Of a DNA stretch of 64,000 bases, positions 44,338 through 51,733 are shown in pieces. Each line of letters starts with the position of its first letter. Within the stretch, counting starts at the first letter, position 1. The position numbers and the translations under genes are program-made. The notes beneath the pieces were generated by a model. It was not told the origin of the DNA. It ran no database searches and worked only from the letters and a program-made list of their open reading frames with translations. The stretch spans positions 62,001 through 126,000 of the forward strand of contig NZ_FTOA01000001.1 in NCBI RefSeq assembly GCF_900156605.1, read 5' to 3'. Source of the DNA: Insolitispirillum peregrinum. Its GTDB lineage: Bacteria > Pseudomonadota > Alphaproteobacteria > Rhodospirillales > Rhodospirillaceae.

Positions 44338-44969
44338 TCGACGCGCATGGGAACGTCCGGTGCTATAAACGAATGGAATCCGCTACATTCCGGAAAGTCT
44401 CCGAGAAATTTGGTGGGCTGTCGAACATGGCCGGAGGTTTTCCGCTATCGGTTGAAGGCGTTCCCGTTGCGACAAGTGAGGCTTTATACCAAGCGTGCCG
44501 TTTCCCTCACAGGCCAGAAATACAAGAGCTTATATTGGCCTCTTCTAGTCCGATGACTGCCAAGATGAAGTCTAAGCCGCACCGGCGAGAAACTCGCCCT
44601 GATTGGAGCCTTGTTCGGGTGCCCATCATGAAGTGGTGCCTTCGCGTAAAGCTGGCCCAGAACTGGAAACGGTTCTCGGAACTGCTTTTGTCCACGGGTG
44701 ATGTCCCAATTGTTGAGGACTCTCGAACGGATTCTTTCTGGGGGGCGAAGCCCGACGGGGGCGATTTTTTGGTTGGGGAAAACGCTTTGGGCCGCTTGTT
44801 GATGGAGTTGAGGCTGAAACTGCACGACGCACCGGAAGAGCTTTATGAAGTTCCACCTCTCCCCATAGCTCATTTCATGTTGCTGGGGCGGCAAATTGGT
44901 GTAGTTGGCCGGAAAGTTTACCCACCGGTAAATGAGATTCCGGTGCCACAGGGAACACTGTTCGGGTGA
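44334..44969 (+). CDS. NADAR (YbiA-like) domain protein
   Basis: The 211-residue protein contains a NADAR/DUF1768 domain: KFGGLSNMAGGFPLSVEG (26-42), the TSEALYQACRF motif (48-57, with Glu49), RVPIMKWCLRVKLAQNW (95-111), DSFWGAK (133-139) and GENALGRLLMELR (148-160). NADAR proteins cleave N-glycosidic bonds: YbiA acts on early riboflavin intermediates, and others remove ADP-ribose from guanine in DarT-type systems. It starts with TTG, overlapping the PRTase stop (TTGA), with AGGAG eight bases upstream, so the two are translationally coupled. About 50 residues follow the domain. A role as antitoxin, damage reversal or salvage partner of the PRTase-like protein is an inference. Confidence 0.78.
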   Translation: MIDAHGNVRCYKRMESATFRKVSEKFGGLSNMAGGFPLSVEGVPVATSEALYQACRFPHRPEIQELILASSSPMTAKMKSKPHRRETRPDWSLVRVPIMKWCLRVKLAQNWKRFSELLLSTGDVPIVEDSRTDSFWGAKPDGGDFLVGENALGRLLMELRLKLHDAPEELYEVPPLPIAHFMLLGRQIGVVGRKVYPPVNEIPVPQGTLFG

Positions 44970-45022
44970 TGGGAGTCTATGTCGGCTGACAACACGTGAT
45001 AGACACTAGCAATTGTTGACAT

Positions 45023-45660
45023 TCATCTTGTTCGGATGACGGTTGCTGCAATCTGGATCATGGCAGTGAATCTCTGGTCTGTCTTACAGGTGCGAGTGGC
45101 GATCCGCTTGAATTCTTTCAGTTTCTGAAAGAAATTCTCGATGAAATGCAGCAGCTTGTACTTGTCGGCATCGTGAGGGGCCGGGTTGAGACGCTTGGCT
45201 CTGGCTGGAATAACCACCTCGATTCCGCGCTCGCGCAGAATGTCACGCAACCAGTCAGCATCATAGGCTTTGTCGTCCAGAACGGCGCCGAAGCTCAGGC
45301 TGTCAATCAAGGCGGCCACACCGGTCGTTTCACCTCGTTGTCCCGGCATCAGGGAGAAGCGCACCAACTGGCCCGATTCATCAGTCAAAGCAAGAATTTT
45401 GGTGATCATGCCGCCTATACTTTTACCGATCGCCTGATTTTGGGTCCCCCTTTTGCGCCTTGACCGTGGCGATGAACCAGGACAATAGTGCCATCGACCA
45501 TGACGTATTCGAAATCCGTATCCCCGGATAATTCTTTGGAAATACGGTCAAAGGCTCCATCCTTGATCCAGCGACGGAACCGCTTGAAGACTGAATTCCA
45601 CGCCCCGAATTCTGCAGGAAGATCGCACCAATCCGCAGGGTTTATGCGGGGGGCGGGGAG
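45023..45660 (-). pseudogene. IS5-family (IS427 group) transposase, 5'-truncated
   Basis: The second frame encodes the C-terminal DDE part (MITKILALTDESGQ, AVLDDKAYDADWL, ARTCKTDQRF-like TRTCKTDQRFTAM). The first-frame remnant (INPADWCDLPAEFGAWNSVF, FEYVMVDGTIVLVHRHGQGA) lies upstream, and the two are joined by a slippery run AAAAGGGGG, typical of the programmed frameshift of IS427 elements. The first frame lacks its N-terminus: it stops at about 45661, where the right copy of the 52-bp repeat begins. The element therefore cannot be complete. Confidence 0.85.
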
Positions 45661-45663
45661 AAA

Positions 45664-45716
45664 GACGTTTCCTCCCTAAATTTTCATGGGCCGCCATCTG
45701 TGCGGTCCTCTTTTTT
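45664..45716 (+). repeat. Direct repeat, right copy (decayed sRNA 3' half)
   Basis: GACGTTTCCTCCCTAAAT, then GGGCCGCCATCTGTGCGGTC and a T-run of seven. One arm of the terminator hairpin has changed (GCGGTCC instead of GCGGCCC). The 5' hairpin and promoter of the sRNA are absent here. Confidence 0.8.
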
Positions 45717-45754
45717 TATTTTCAATAGTATACGCCTATAACCGCCCCGCCGGA

Positions 45755-45783
45755 TGATCCAAACGCGGCCCGGCTGCGTAAAC
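45755..45783 (+). promoter_or_regulatory. RpoE (ECF11)-type promoter of the DUF6134-SDR-NTF2 operon
   Basis: TGATCC (45755-45760), an 18-bp spacer and TAAAC (45779-45783). The same pattern and exact spacing occur at two further sites in the RpoE/ChrR locus. Confidence 0.8.
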
Positions 45784-45811
45784 GAAGGAAAGACAATCTG
45801 GGAGATCGGCA

Positions 45812-46549
45812 ATGTCCCTTCGTTTCCTGTTTACCGTGGTCCTGTTGACGGTGCTGCCGCTCAGCCCGACCCATGCACAGACTGATGCTTCCCCGGTGGC
45901 CCCAATCCCGCTGGCAAGAATCGTTGATCCTCTTGCCCTGTATGGCGATACGATCAGCTTTTCCGTTTGGCGTGACGGGCGTCAGGTCGGTTCTCACGTG
46001 ACCCGCTTTACCGATACCGGCGCGGGTGTGCGGGTGGACAGCCAGCTCTCCCTCGAAATCCCGTTCCTGATGATCACCGCCTACCGCTATGACTACCGTT
46101 CATCGGCGCTGTGGCGTGACGGGGTGTTGGATCAGTTGAGCGCATCGGTCGATGACGACGGGGCGCTGTCGGCGTTTGAAGCGCACCGGGACGGGGAGAG
46201 TCTGGTGGTGGTCCGGGACGGCGCGACGGAGCGTTTTCCGCTGCCGCTCTATCCGACCGATCACTGGAATCCGCATGTTCTGGGGGCGACGGCGGTTCTC
46301 AATACCCTGACGGGTCGGCTCAATCAGGTGGCGATCGTTGACCGTGGGGAGGAGACGGTGGAGACCGCCCACGGCCCCCGCCCGGCCCGCCGCTATGAGT
46401 ACACCGGCGATCTTCAGGCCGAGGTTTGGTATGATGAAGGCGGGCGGTGGGTGAAGCTGCGCTTTCAGGGGCGGGATGGATCGACCATTGACTATCGCTG
46501 CGAGCGGTGCCGTGTGGGCGATGCCCGGGCTGCGGAGGACAAGTCATGA
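45812..46549 (+). CDS. DUF6134 family exported protein
   Basis: The 245-residue protein has a signal peptide (MSLRFLFTVVLLTVLPLSPTHAQ) and the beta-rich DUF6134 pattern: DTISFSVWRDGRQVGSHVTRF, then ITAYRYDYRSSALWRDGVLDQL, then YPTDHWNPHVL. It should be periplasmic; function unknown. GGGAG precedes the ATG, about 20 bases after the predicted RpoE start point. Its stop overlaps the SDR start (ATGA). Confidence 0.8.
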   Translation: MSLRFLFTVVLLTVLPLSPTHAQTDASPVAPIPLARIVDPLALYGDTISFSVWRDGRQVGSHVTRFTDTGAGVRVDSQLSLEIPFLMITAYRYDYRSSALWRDGVLDQLSASVDDDGALSAFEAHRDGESLVVVRDGATERFPLPLYPTDHWNPHVLGATAVLNTLTGRLNQVAIVDRGEETVETAHGPRPARRYEYTGDLQAEVWYDEGGRWVKLRFQGRDGSTIDYRCERCRVGDARAAEDKS

Positions 46550-47304
46550 GCAGCCGGATTGCGTGGGTCACCGGGGCCGGAAAGGGGATCGGGGCGGCGG
46601 TCGCTGTTGCGTTGGCCCGTGAGGGATGGACTGTTGCGGTATCGGCGCGGACGGCGGACGATCTTGAACGTCTGGCTCGGCAGGTGGGCGATGTGCCCGG
46701 CGGCATTCACCCGGTTCCCCTTGATGTCACCGACGAGGACGCTGTAGCGCGTGCGGTGGCCGTCATCGAGCAGACGCTGGGGCCGATTGAGCTGGCCATT
46801 CTCAACGCTGGAACCCATTGTCCGATGGATGTCGATGATTTTTCCTGCGCCACCCTGCGGCGCTTGTGGGAGGTCAACGTGATGGGCACCAGCCATTGTC
46901 TGGCCGCAGTGATGCCCCGACTGACCGCCCGGCGGCGCGGGCGGATCATGATGGTGGCCTCGGTGGCCGGGTACATTGGGCTGCCGACTGCTGCCGCCTA
47001 TGGGCCCGGCAAGGCGGCCCTGATCAATCTGGCCGAGAGCCTGCATCCGGGGCTGAAAGAGCGCGGTGTGACCCTGCAACTGGTCAACCCCGGCTTTGTC
47101 AAAACCCCCCTGACCGACAAAAACGATTTTCCGATGCCGTTCCTGATATCGGCGGACACCGCTGCTGCCCGCATCATCGCCGCCACCCGCTCGCACAGCT
47201 TCGAGGTGACCTTTCCGCGCCGCTTTACCTGGATGCTGAAGGTGATCCGCTGTCTGCCCTATGGCCTGTCGTTACCGTTGATCAAAGCCATCACCAGAGG
47301 GTGA
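46546..47304 (+). CDS. Short-chain dehydrogenase/reductase
   Basis: The 252-residue SDR has the cofactor motif TGAGKGIGAAVAVAL, the structural LNAGTH (variant of NNAG), catalytic Ser in MVASVAGYIG, and Tyr and Lys in YGPGKAAL. The start is the ATG at 46546, overlapping the previous stop. The substrate is unknown; its place in an RpoE-controlled group with cyclopropane fatty acid synthase suggests lipid or aldehyde metabolism during photo-oxidative stress. Confidence 0.88.
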   Translation: MSSRIAWVTGAGKGIGAAVAVALAREGWTVAVSARTADDLERLARQVGDVPGGIHPVPLDVTDEDAVARAVAVIEQTLGPIELAILNAGTHCPMDVDDFSCATLRRLWEVNVMGTSHCLAAVMPRLTARRRGRIMMVASVAGYIGLPTAAAYGPGKAALINLAESLHPGLKERGVTLQLVNPGFVKTPLTDKNDFPMPFLISADTAAARIIAATRSHSFEVTFPRRFTWMLKVIRCLPYGLSLPLIKAITRG

Positions 47305-47309
47305 CTGCC

Positions 47310-47744
47310 ATGCACGCCGAGATGTCATCCCGCCTTGCCGTCTATGCCCGCGCCTTTGAAACCCTGTCACCGGGCACGGTGGCGGACCTGCTGGCTCTGG
47401 TTGATCCGGCGGTTCGTTTCAAGGACCCGTTCAACGATGTGACGGGCCGCGCCGCGATGGGGCGGATTTTACAGCACATGTTTGACACCACCGATCAGCC
47501 GCGCTTTGTCGTCCATCATCAGGCTCTCGACGGCTCAACCGGATACCTGCGCTGGACCTTCCACGCCCGCATCAAGGGAATCGGCGACTGGTCCGTCGAA
47601 GGCATGAGCGAGGTCAGGCTGTCCGGGGACGGGCTGGTCCTCGCCCATGTCGATTACTGGGATGCGGCGGAACAGTTTTACGAGCGCCTGCCTCTGCTGG
47701 GGGCGGTCCTGCGGTGGATCAAACGGCGCCTGACCGCGCGGTGA
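47310..47744 (+). CDS. NTF2-like (SnoaL-type) protein
   Basis: The 144-residue protein has an NTF2-like cone fold signature: LADLLALVDPAVRFKDPFND-type start (VRFKDPFNDVTG), FVVHHQALDG, YLRWTFHARIKG and HVDYWDAAEQFYERLP. Such proteins are enzymes or ligand binders, and this subset commonly sits with SDR, CFA synthase and DUF1365 genes. AGAGGG is eight bases before the ATG; a GTG at 47301 overlapping the SDR stop is possible. It converges on the DUF3833 gene with no bases between the stops. Confidence 0.8.
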   Translation: MHAEMSSRLAVYARAFETLSPGTVADLLALVDPAVRFKDPFNDVTGRAAMGRILQHMFDTTDQPRFVVHHQALDGSTGYLRWTFHARIKGIGDWSVEGMSEVRLSGDGLVLAHVDYWDAAEQFYERLPLLGAVLRWIKRRLTAR

Positions 47745-48290
47745 TTATTCCTTCACCTGCCGGAAGACGAGGGTAACCTCCCCGATCTTCAGCCCCCATT
47801 TCGAGACTGTGGCCTTGTTCATCAGGATGCCGTCGTCCATCAGGATCATCCAGTCGTCAAAGGCGACCTGCCAGGTGCGGCCAGAGATCGGCAGATCAAG
47901 GTCATAGGTCCAGCGCAACACCGCCCCGGCCAGCTCGCCCCGCGCGGTCCCCACCACGTCATCGGCGCGTCCTTCATACAGGCCGTCGTCGGCCTTGCGG
48001 ATGGTCCAGACGCGCTGCTGGGTTTCTCCGTCCGCATAGGAAAACCGCTCGTCAAGGACCAGCGCGCCCTCGTTGTTGAGGGTGCCGGTGATATCAACGG
48101 TGAACCGCCGCTGAAGGGTGCCAAAGCGGTCATGGAACAGGCCATAGGCCTTGGTTTTGCCGACAAAGTACTCTTCCAGCGACAACGCCGGGGTGGTTGA
48201 GGCGAAATCCTGAGGTGACATGGTGGTGCATCCTGTAACGATGGACAGGGTGGCGAAGATGACGGCGAAACGCCTGAGAGCACGAAACAT
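47745..48290 (-). CDS. DUF3833 family lipoprotein
   Basis: The 181-residue protein has a lipoprotein signal (MFRALRRFAVIFATLSIVTG followed by Cys). The DUF3833 pattern follows: LEEYFVGKTKAYGLFHDRFGTLQR, DFSYADGETQQRVW-like FSYADGETQQRVW, and FDDWMILMDDGILMNKATVSKWG. It is the last gene of the five-gene RpoE-controlled minus-strand operon. Function unknown; likely an outer-membrane-attached partner of the lipid-modifying enzymes. Confidence 0.87.
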   Translation of the reverse strand: MFRALRRFAVIFATLSIVTGCTTMSPQDFASTTPALSLEEYFVGKTKAYGLFHDRFGTLQRRFTVDITGTLNNEGALVLDERFSYADGETQQRVWTIRKADDGLYEGRADDVVGTARGELAGAVLRWTYDLDLPISGRTWQVAFDDWMILMDDGILMNKATVSKWGLKIGEVTLVFRQVKE

Positions 48291-48315
48291 GGGGTACTCC
48301 TGTATCGGTCAGCGC

Positions 48316-49686
48316 TTATTGATCACGGCTTGCAGAACCCTCTCCGGACAGACCGGACTGCCGCCGTGCCAGGCGTGAGACGATGGCCCGGTGGCGGCGG
48401 GGGGTGAGGGGGTGGTGCCAGATCAGCACGATGGCGGCGGTTTTCAGCACCACCGGCAGACCGGCATAGATCGCCAGCAAGGGCCAGACAGGGTCCGGCC
48501 CGTCCTCGATCGAGGGGGTGAAGCCCAGTGCCTCCAGCAGTGGCAGGCCGAGGCCGACAGCCAGCGCCAGCGACAGTTTGCTGGCCATCGACCACAGGGC
48601 AAAATAGATCCCGGCCCGCCGCTCGCCGGTCCGCCAGGTATCAAAATCAACCACATCGGCCTGCATCGCCGGGGGCAAGGCCAGATCGGCCCCCAAAGCT
48701 GCCCCGGTCAGCAGGCAGATCACCAGAAAGGCCAGGTCGTCTCCCGGTGCCAGAAACGGCACGACGGCAAAGGCCAGCACTGCCACGGCCATCGCCGCCG
48801 ACCAGCTTCGCGGCTTCCCCCAGCGGGCCGCCGCCGCTGCCCACAGGGGCAGGGCCAGAATGGCGGCCAGAAAGTAGGCAAACAGCAATCCGTTGCGAGT
48901 CATCTCGTCGGTTTGCAGTCCATGGTCGAGGTACAGCAGAAAGGTTGCCGCCGGCAGACCGTTGGCCAGACCGTTGATGCACCAGGCGATCAGCAGGCGC
49001 ATGAACGGGCCGTTGGTCCACAGGCTGAGGATACTCTGCCACCGACGCAGCGGAGGCCGGGCGGAGGTCTGGTTCCGGTCAGGCCCGGCGTCGGGCACCA
49101 TCCATACCAGTGTCGCAAGGGTCACGCCGCCCAGCATCAGGGCCAGCCAGGCGATGGCCTGCATCGGCTCGACCTGATCGGCTCCGAACGCCTCCAGCAA
49201 CACCGGCAGCAGACCCGCCAGCAGGATGCCTGCGACCATGCTGCCTTCCCGCCAGCCGGTAATGCGGGTGCGTTCCCGCTGATCACGGCTGAGGTCGGCC
49301 CCCCAGGCGGTGTAGGGAACGGCAATCAGGGTCCAGCCGAGGTAGAGCAGCAGGCTCCACAGTGCCAGATACATCTGCCCGGCGCCGGGCGGCGGAGAAA
49401 CCAGCGCGACCAGCGCGGGCGCAGCGATCATGCCGCCCAGTACCATCCACGGCTTGCGTTGCCCCCAGCGGGTGGGGACGCGGTCGCTGAGATAGCCGAC
49501 GACCGGATCGGTCACCACGTCAAACACGCGCGCCAGCATCAACGCGGCACCGGTTGCCGCCAGCCCCAATCCCACCGTTTGCGCATAGTAGGCCGGCAGG
49601 AAGACATAAACCGGCAGGGTCGGCATGGCGAGGGCGAGGGCCGGTGCGGCATAGGCGAACAGATGACGATGAGGCAGGGCGTTCAT
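48316..49686 (-). CDS. MFS transporter, GPH (glycoside-pentoside-hexuronide)-like
   Basis: The 456-residue membrane protein has about 12 transmembrane segments and the MFS_2/GPH motif FDVVTDPVVGYLSDRVPTRWG near residue 55. The second-half motif MQADVVDFDTWRTGERRAGIYF is also present. Family members are cation symporters for sugars or lipids. In RpoE-ChrR gene clusters this transporter is a common neighbour; its substrate is unknown. The start was set at 49686, four bases after the CFA synthase stop. Confidence 0.85.
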   Translation of the reverse strand: MNALPHRHLFAYAAPALALAMPTLPVYVFLPAYYAQTVGLGLAATGAALMLARVFDVVTDPVVGYLSDRVPTRWGQRKPWMVLGGMIAAPALVALVSPPPGAGQMYLALWSLLLYLGWTLIAVPYTAWGADLSRDQRERTRITGWREGSMVAGILLAGLLPVLLEAFGADQVEPMQAIAWLALMLGGVTLATLVWMVPDAGPDRNQTSARPPLRRWQSILSLWTNGPFMRLLIAWCINGLANGLPAATFLLYLDHGLQTDEMTRNGLLFAYFLAAILALPLWAAAAARWGKPRSWSAAMAVAVLAFAVVPFLAPGDDLAFLVICLLTGAALGADLALPPAMQADVVDFDTWRTGERRAGIYFALWSMASKLSLALAVGLGLPLLEALGFTPSIEDGPDPVWPLLAIYAGLPVVLKTAAIVLIWHHPLTPRRHRAIVSRLARRQSGLSGEGSASRDQ

Positions 49687-49690
49687 CACC

Positions 49691-50920
49691 TTATGGCCGT
49701 TCCAGCAGGAAATGGCCGACATCAATGGTTCCGGCCCGGAATCCTGCCTCGCAGTAGGCCAGATAATAGCGCCACAGCCGTTTGAAGCGGTCGTCATACC
49801 CTTGGGTGGCAATCACCGGCCACGCCCGTTCAAAGCTCTCGGCCCATGCCTGCAGGGTGCGGGCGTAGTCGAGGCCGAAGAACTGTTCTGCGGTGATGCG
49901 GAATCCTCCGCGGCTTGCCGCCTGCCGCAGTGCCTCCGGCGACGGTAACAGGCCACCGGGGAAGACGTATCGCTGAATGAAATCACAGCCCTTGCGATAG
50001 CTCTGGAAACGGTGATCGTCGATGGTGATCACCTGCAGGGCGGCCTTTCCGCCGGGGCGCAGGCGGGCTTGAAGGCTATCGAAATAAGTGGGCCAGTATT
50101 TTTCCCCCACCGCCTCGAACATCTCGATCGAGGCAATGGCGTCGTAAGTGCCGGTTTCATCGCGGTAATCGCGCAAGGCAATCTCGACCTGACCGGACAG
50201 GCCGTTTCGGGCCATCCGCTCGCTGGCATAGGCGTGTTGTTCGGTGGACAGGGTCAGCCCGGTCACCCGGCAGCCGAAATCCTGCGCGGCGATTTCGGCA
50301 AAGCCGCCCCAGCCACAGCCGATTTCCAGCACCCGCTGGCCGGGCTTCAGCTCCAGCATCCGGGCCAGACGCCGGTACTTTTCGCGCTGCGCATCGGCGA
50401 GGGTTGCCGTGTCGGGGGTAAAGCAGGCCGCCGAATAGCTCATGGTTTCATCCAGCCATTGCCGGTAAAAGGCGTTGCCCAGATCATAATGGGCCGAGAT
50501 GTTCCGGCGGCTGCCCGCACGGCTGTTGGGCCGCACCAGATGCCACAGGCGGTTGACCACCCGGCTGAGCAGGCTGCCCGCCAGCGTTTCCTGCAGGGCT
50601 GCTTCGTTGAGGGTTGCCAGAGACAGCAAGCTGGTCAGGTCCGGGCTGTCCCAGTCGCCGTCCATGTAGCTTTCGGCCAGCCCGATGTCGCCGCCGAACA
50701 GCAGGCGGCGCGCCACCCGGTCGCTGTTGAGGGTCATGTGCCCATGGGGTCCGTCCTCGCTCCCGGCAAAGGTCATCGCCTGCCCATTCGGCAGGATCAG
50801 ACGCAACCGTCCGTGCCGCAGGCGGTCAGCGGCGGCGATCAGGCTGCGCAGGGCTCGGGAAAGATCGGGGCTGACCGGTTCAGCCGACAAGGCAGAGGGT
50901 GAGCGGGTGTCAATCGGCAT
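49691..50920 (-). CDS. cfa: Cyclopropane-fatty-acyl-phospholipid synthase family protein
   Basis: The 409-residue SAM-dependent methyltransferase has LAESYMDGDWDSPDLTSLL, the family block SRRNISAHYDLGNAFYRQWL, DETMSYSAACF, the SAM motif VLEIGCGWGGFAEIAA, and ASIEMFEAVGEKYWPTYF. It adds a methylene or methyl group to unsaturated phospholipid chains. In Rhodobacter the RpoE regulon includes a cfa-type gene acting in singlet-oxygen tolerance, and the RpoE-type promoter upstream of the operon fits this. Confidence 0.93.
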   Translation of the reverse strand: MPIDTRSPSALSAEPVSPDLSRALRSLIAAADRLRHGRLRLILPNGQAMTFAGSEDGPHGHMTLNSDRVARRLLFGGDIGLAESYMDGDWDSPDLTSLLSLATLNEAALQETLAGSLLSRVVNRLWHLVRPNSRAGSRRNISAHYDLGNAFYRQWLDETMSYSAACFTPDTATLADAQREKYRRLARMLELKPGQRVLEIGCGWGGFAEIAAQDFGCRVTGLTLSTEQHAYASERMARNGLSGQVEIALRDYRDETGTYDAIASIEMFEAVGEKYWPTYFDSLQARLRPGGKAALQVITIDDHRFQSYRKGCDFIQRYVFPGGLLPSPEALRQAASRGGFRITAEQFFGLDYARTLQAWAESFERAWPVIATQGYDDRFKRLWRYYLAYCEAGFRAGTIDVGHFLLERP

Positions 50921-50938
50921 GGCGGATCACTCCGGCAG

Positions 50939-51733
50939 TCAGGGCTGTGGGGACCGAGGCACGATGGTAACGGCCTCTGGTGGCGGCGAGGGACGGGAGA
51001 AAAAGGGCATGCCCTTGCGCCACAGCTTCAGCGCCTCCCAGTGGATGCCGGCGACGACTTTCAGGGTCATCAGCGGATGGGTCAAAAGCAGACCGATCAG
51101 GGTCCGGTCGGTCAGGTCGCGCCGGTGGCCGATGAACCGGGCGTCGAGCAAGGCGCCCCCGGCGTTGGTTTCATGGATGGCGAGGATGGTTTTTTCTCCC
51201 GGCACCAGAATGCGGAAGTCGTAATGGGCGTCCATGGAGATGAAGGGCGAGACGTAAAACCGCTTGTCGCAGCCGTGGCGCACCACGCTGGACGCGGGAT
51301 CGCTGACCGGCAACAGGTAGGTGTGGCGTTGCCCAAAGGTGTTGCGCACCTCGTAAAGAACCGCCGTCAGACGGTCGTCGGCGTCATGACAGAAAAAGAC
51401 GGTCAGCGGATTGAAAACAAAGCCAAACAGACGGGGATAACACAGCATTCCGATCCGTCCGCCGGTGGCGCTGATGCCTGCCATGTTCAACTGTTCTTCC
51501 ACCCACGGCCTCAGCGCCGAGCCGTCTGCGGCCCCATGGTCGCGGTCGAACAGGGAAAACAGATTGAACCGGTTGTGGGAAAACCAGCGCAGGGTGCGGT
51601 CAAGCTGCCCCAGTTCATCAATGTCCAGATAGAGGGAAAACACCCGGTATTGCAGGCGGTGAGCGGTGGGCTGGTGGCGCTGGTGCATCACCGACCCGAC
51701 ATAGGCACCTGATCGCAACGGCTCTGACATCAT
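50939..51733 (-). CDS. DUF1365 family protein
   Basis: The 264-residue protein has the DUF1365 hallmarks: YVGSVMHQRHQPTAHRLQYR, WFSHNRFNLFSLFDRDHG, MLCYPRLFGFVFNPLTVFF and KRFYVSPFISMDAHYDFR. Function unknown, but it is almost always found with the FAD protein and CFA synthase. The start ATG overlaps the FAD gene stop (ATGA). Confidence 0.92.
   Translation of the reverse strand: MMSEPLRSGAYVGSVMHQRHQPTAHRLQYRVFSLYLDIDELGQLDRTLRWFSHNRFNLFSLFDRDHGAADGSALRPWVEEQLNMAGISATGGRIGMLCYPRLFGFVFNPLTVFFCHDADDRLTAVLYEVRNTFGQRHTYLLPVSDPASSVVRHGCDKRFYVSPFISMDAHYDFRILVPGEKTILAIHETNAGGALLDARFIGHRRDLTDRTLIGLLLTHPLMTLKVVAGIHWEALKLWRKGMPFFSRPSPPPEAVTIVPRSPQP

Larger units (their letters stand above)
41789..45716. 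mobile_element. Candidate small genomic island at the sRNA 3' end
   Basis: About 3.9 kb bounded by the 52-bp direct repeat. It contains an intact IS630 element, a PRTase-like/NADAR gene pair and a truncated IS427-type element. Codon use and base composition are AT-richer than outside. The intact sRNA at one end and a 3' fragment at the other is the usual result of site-specific integration into an RNA gene. No integrase is left inside, so either it was lost or the arrangement came about by IS-mediated events. Confidence 0.5.
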
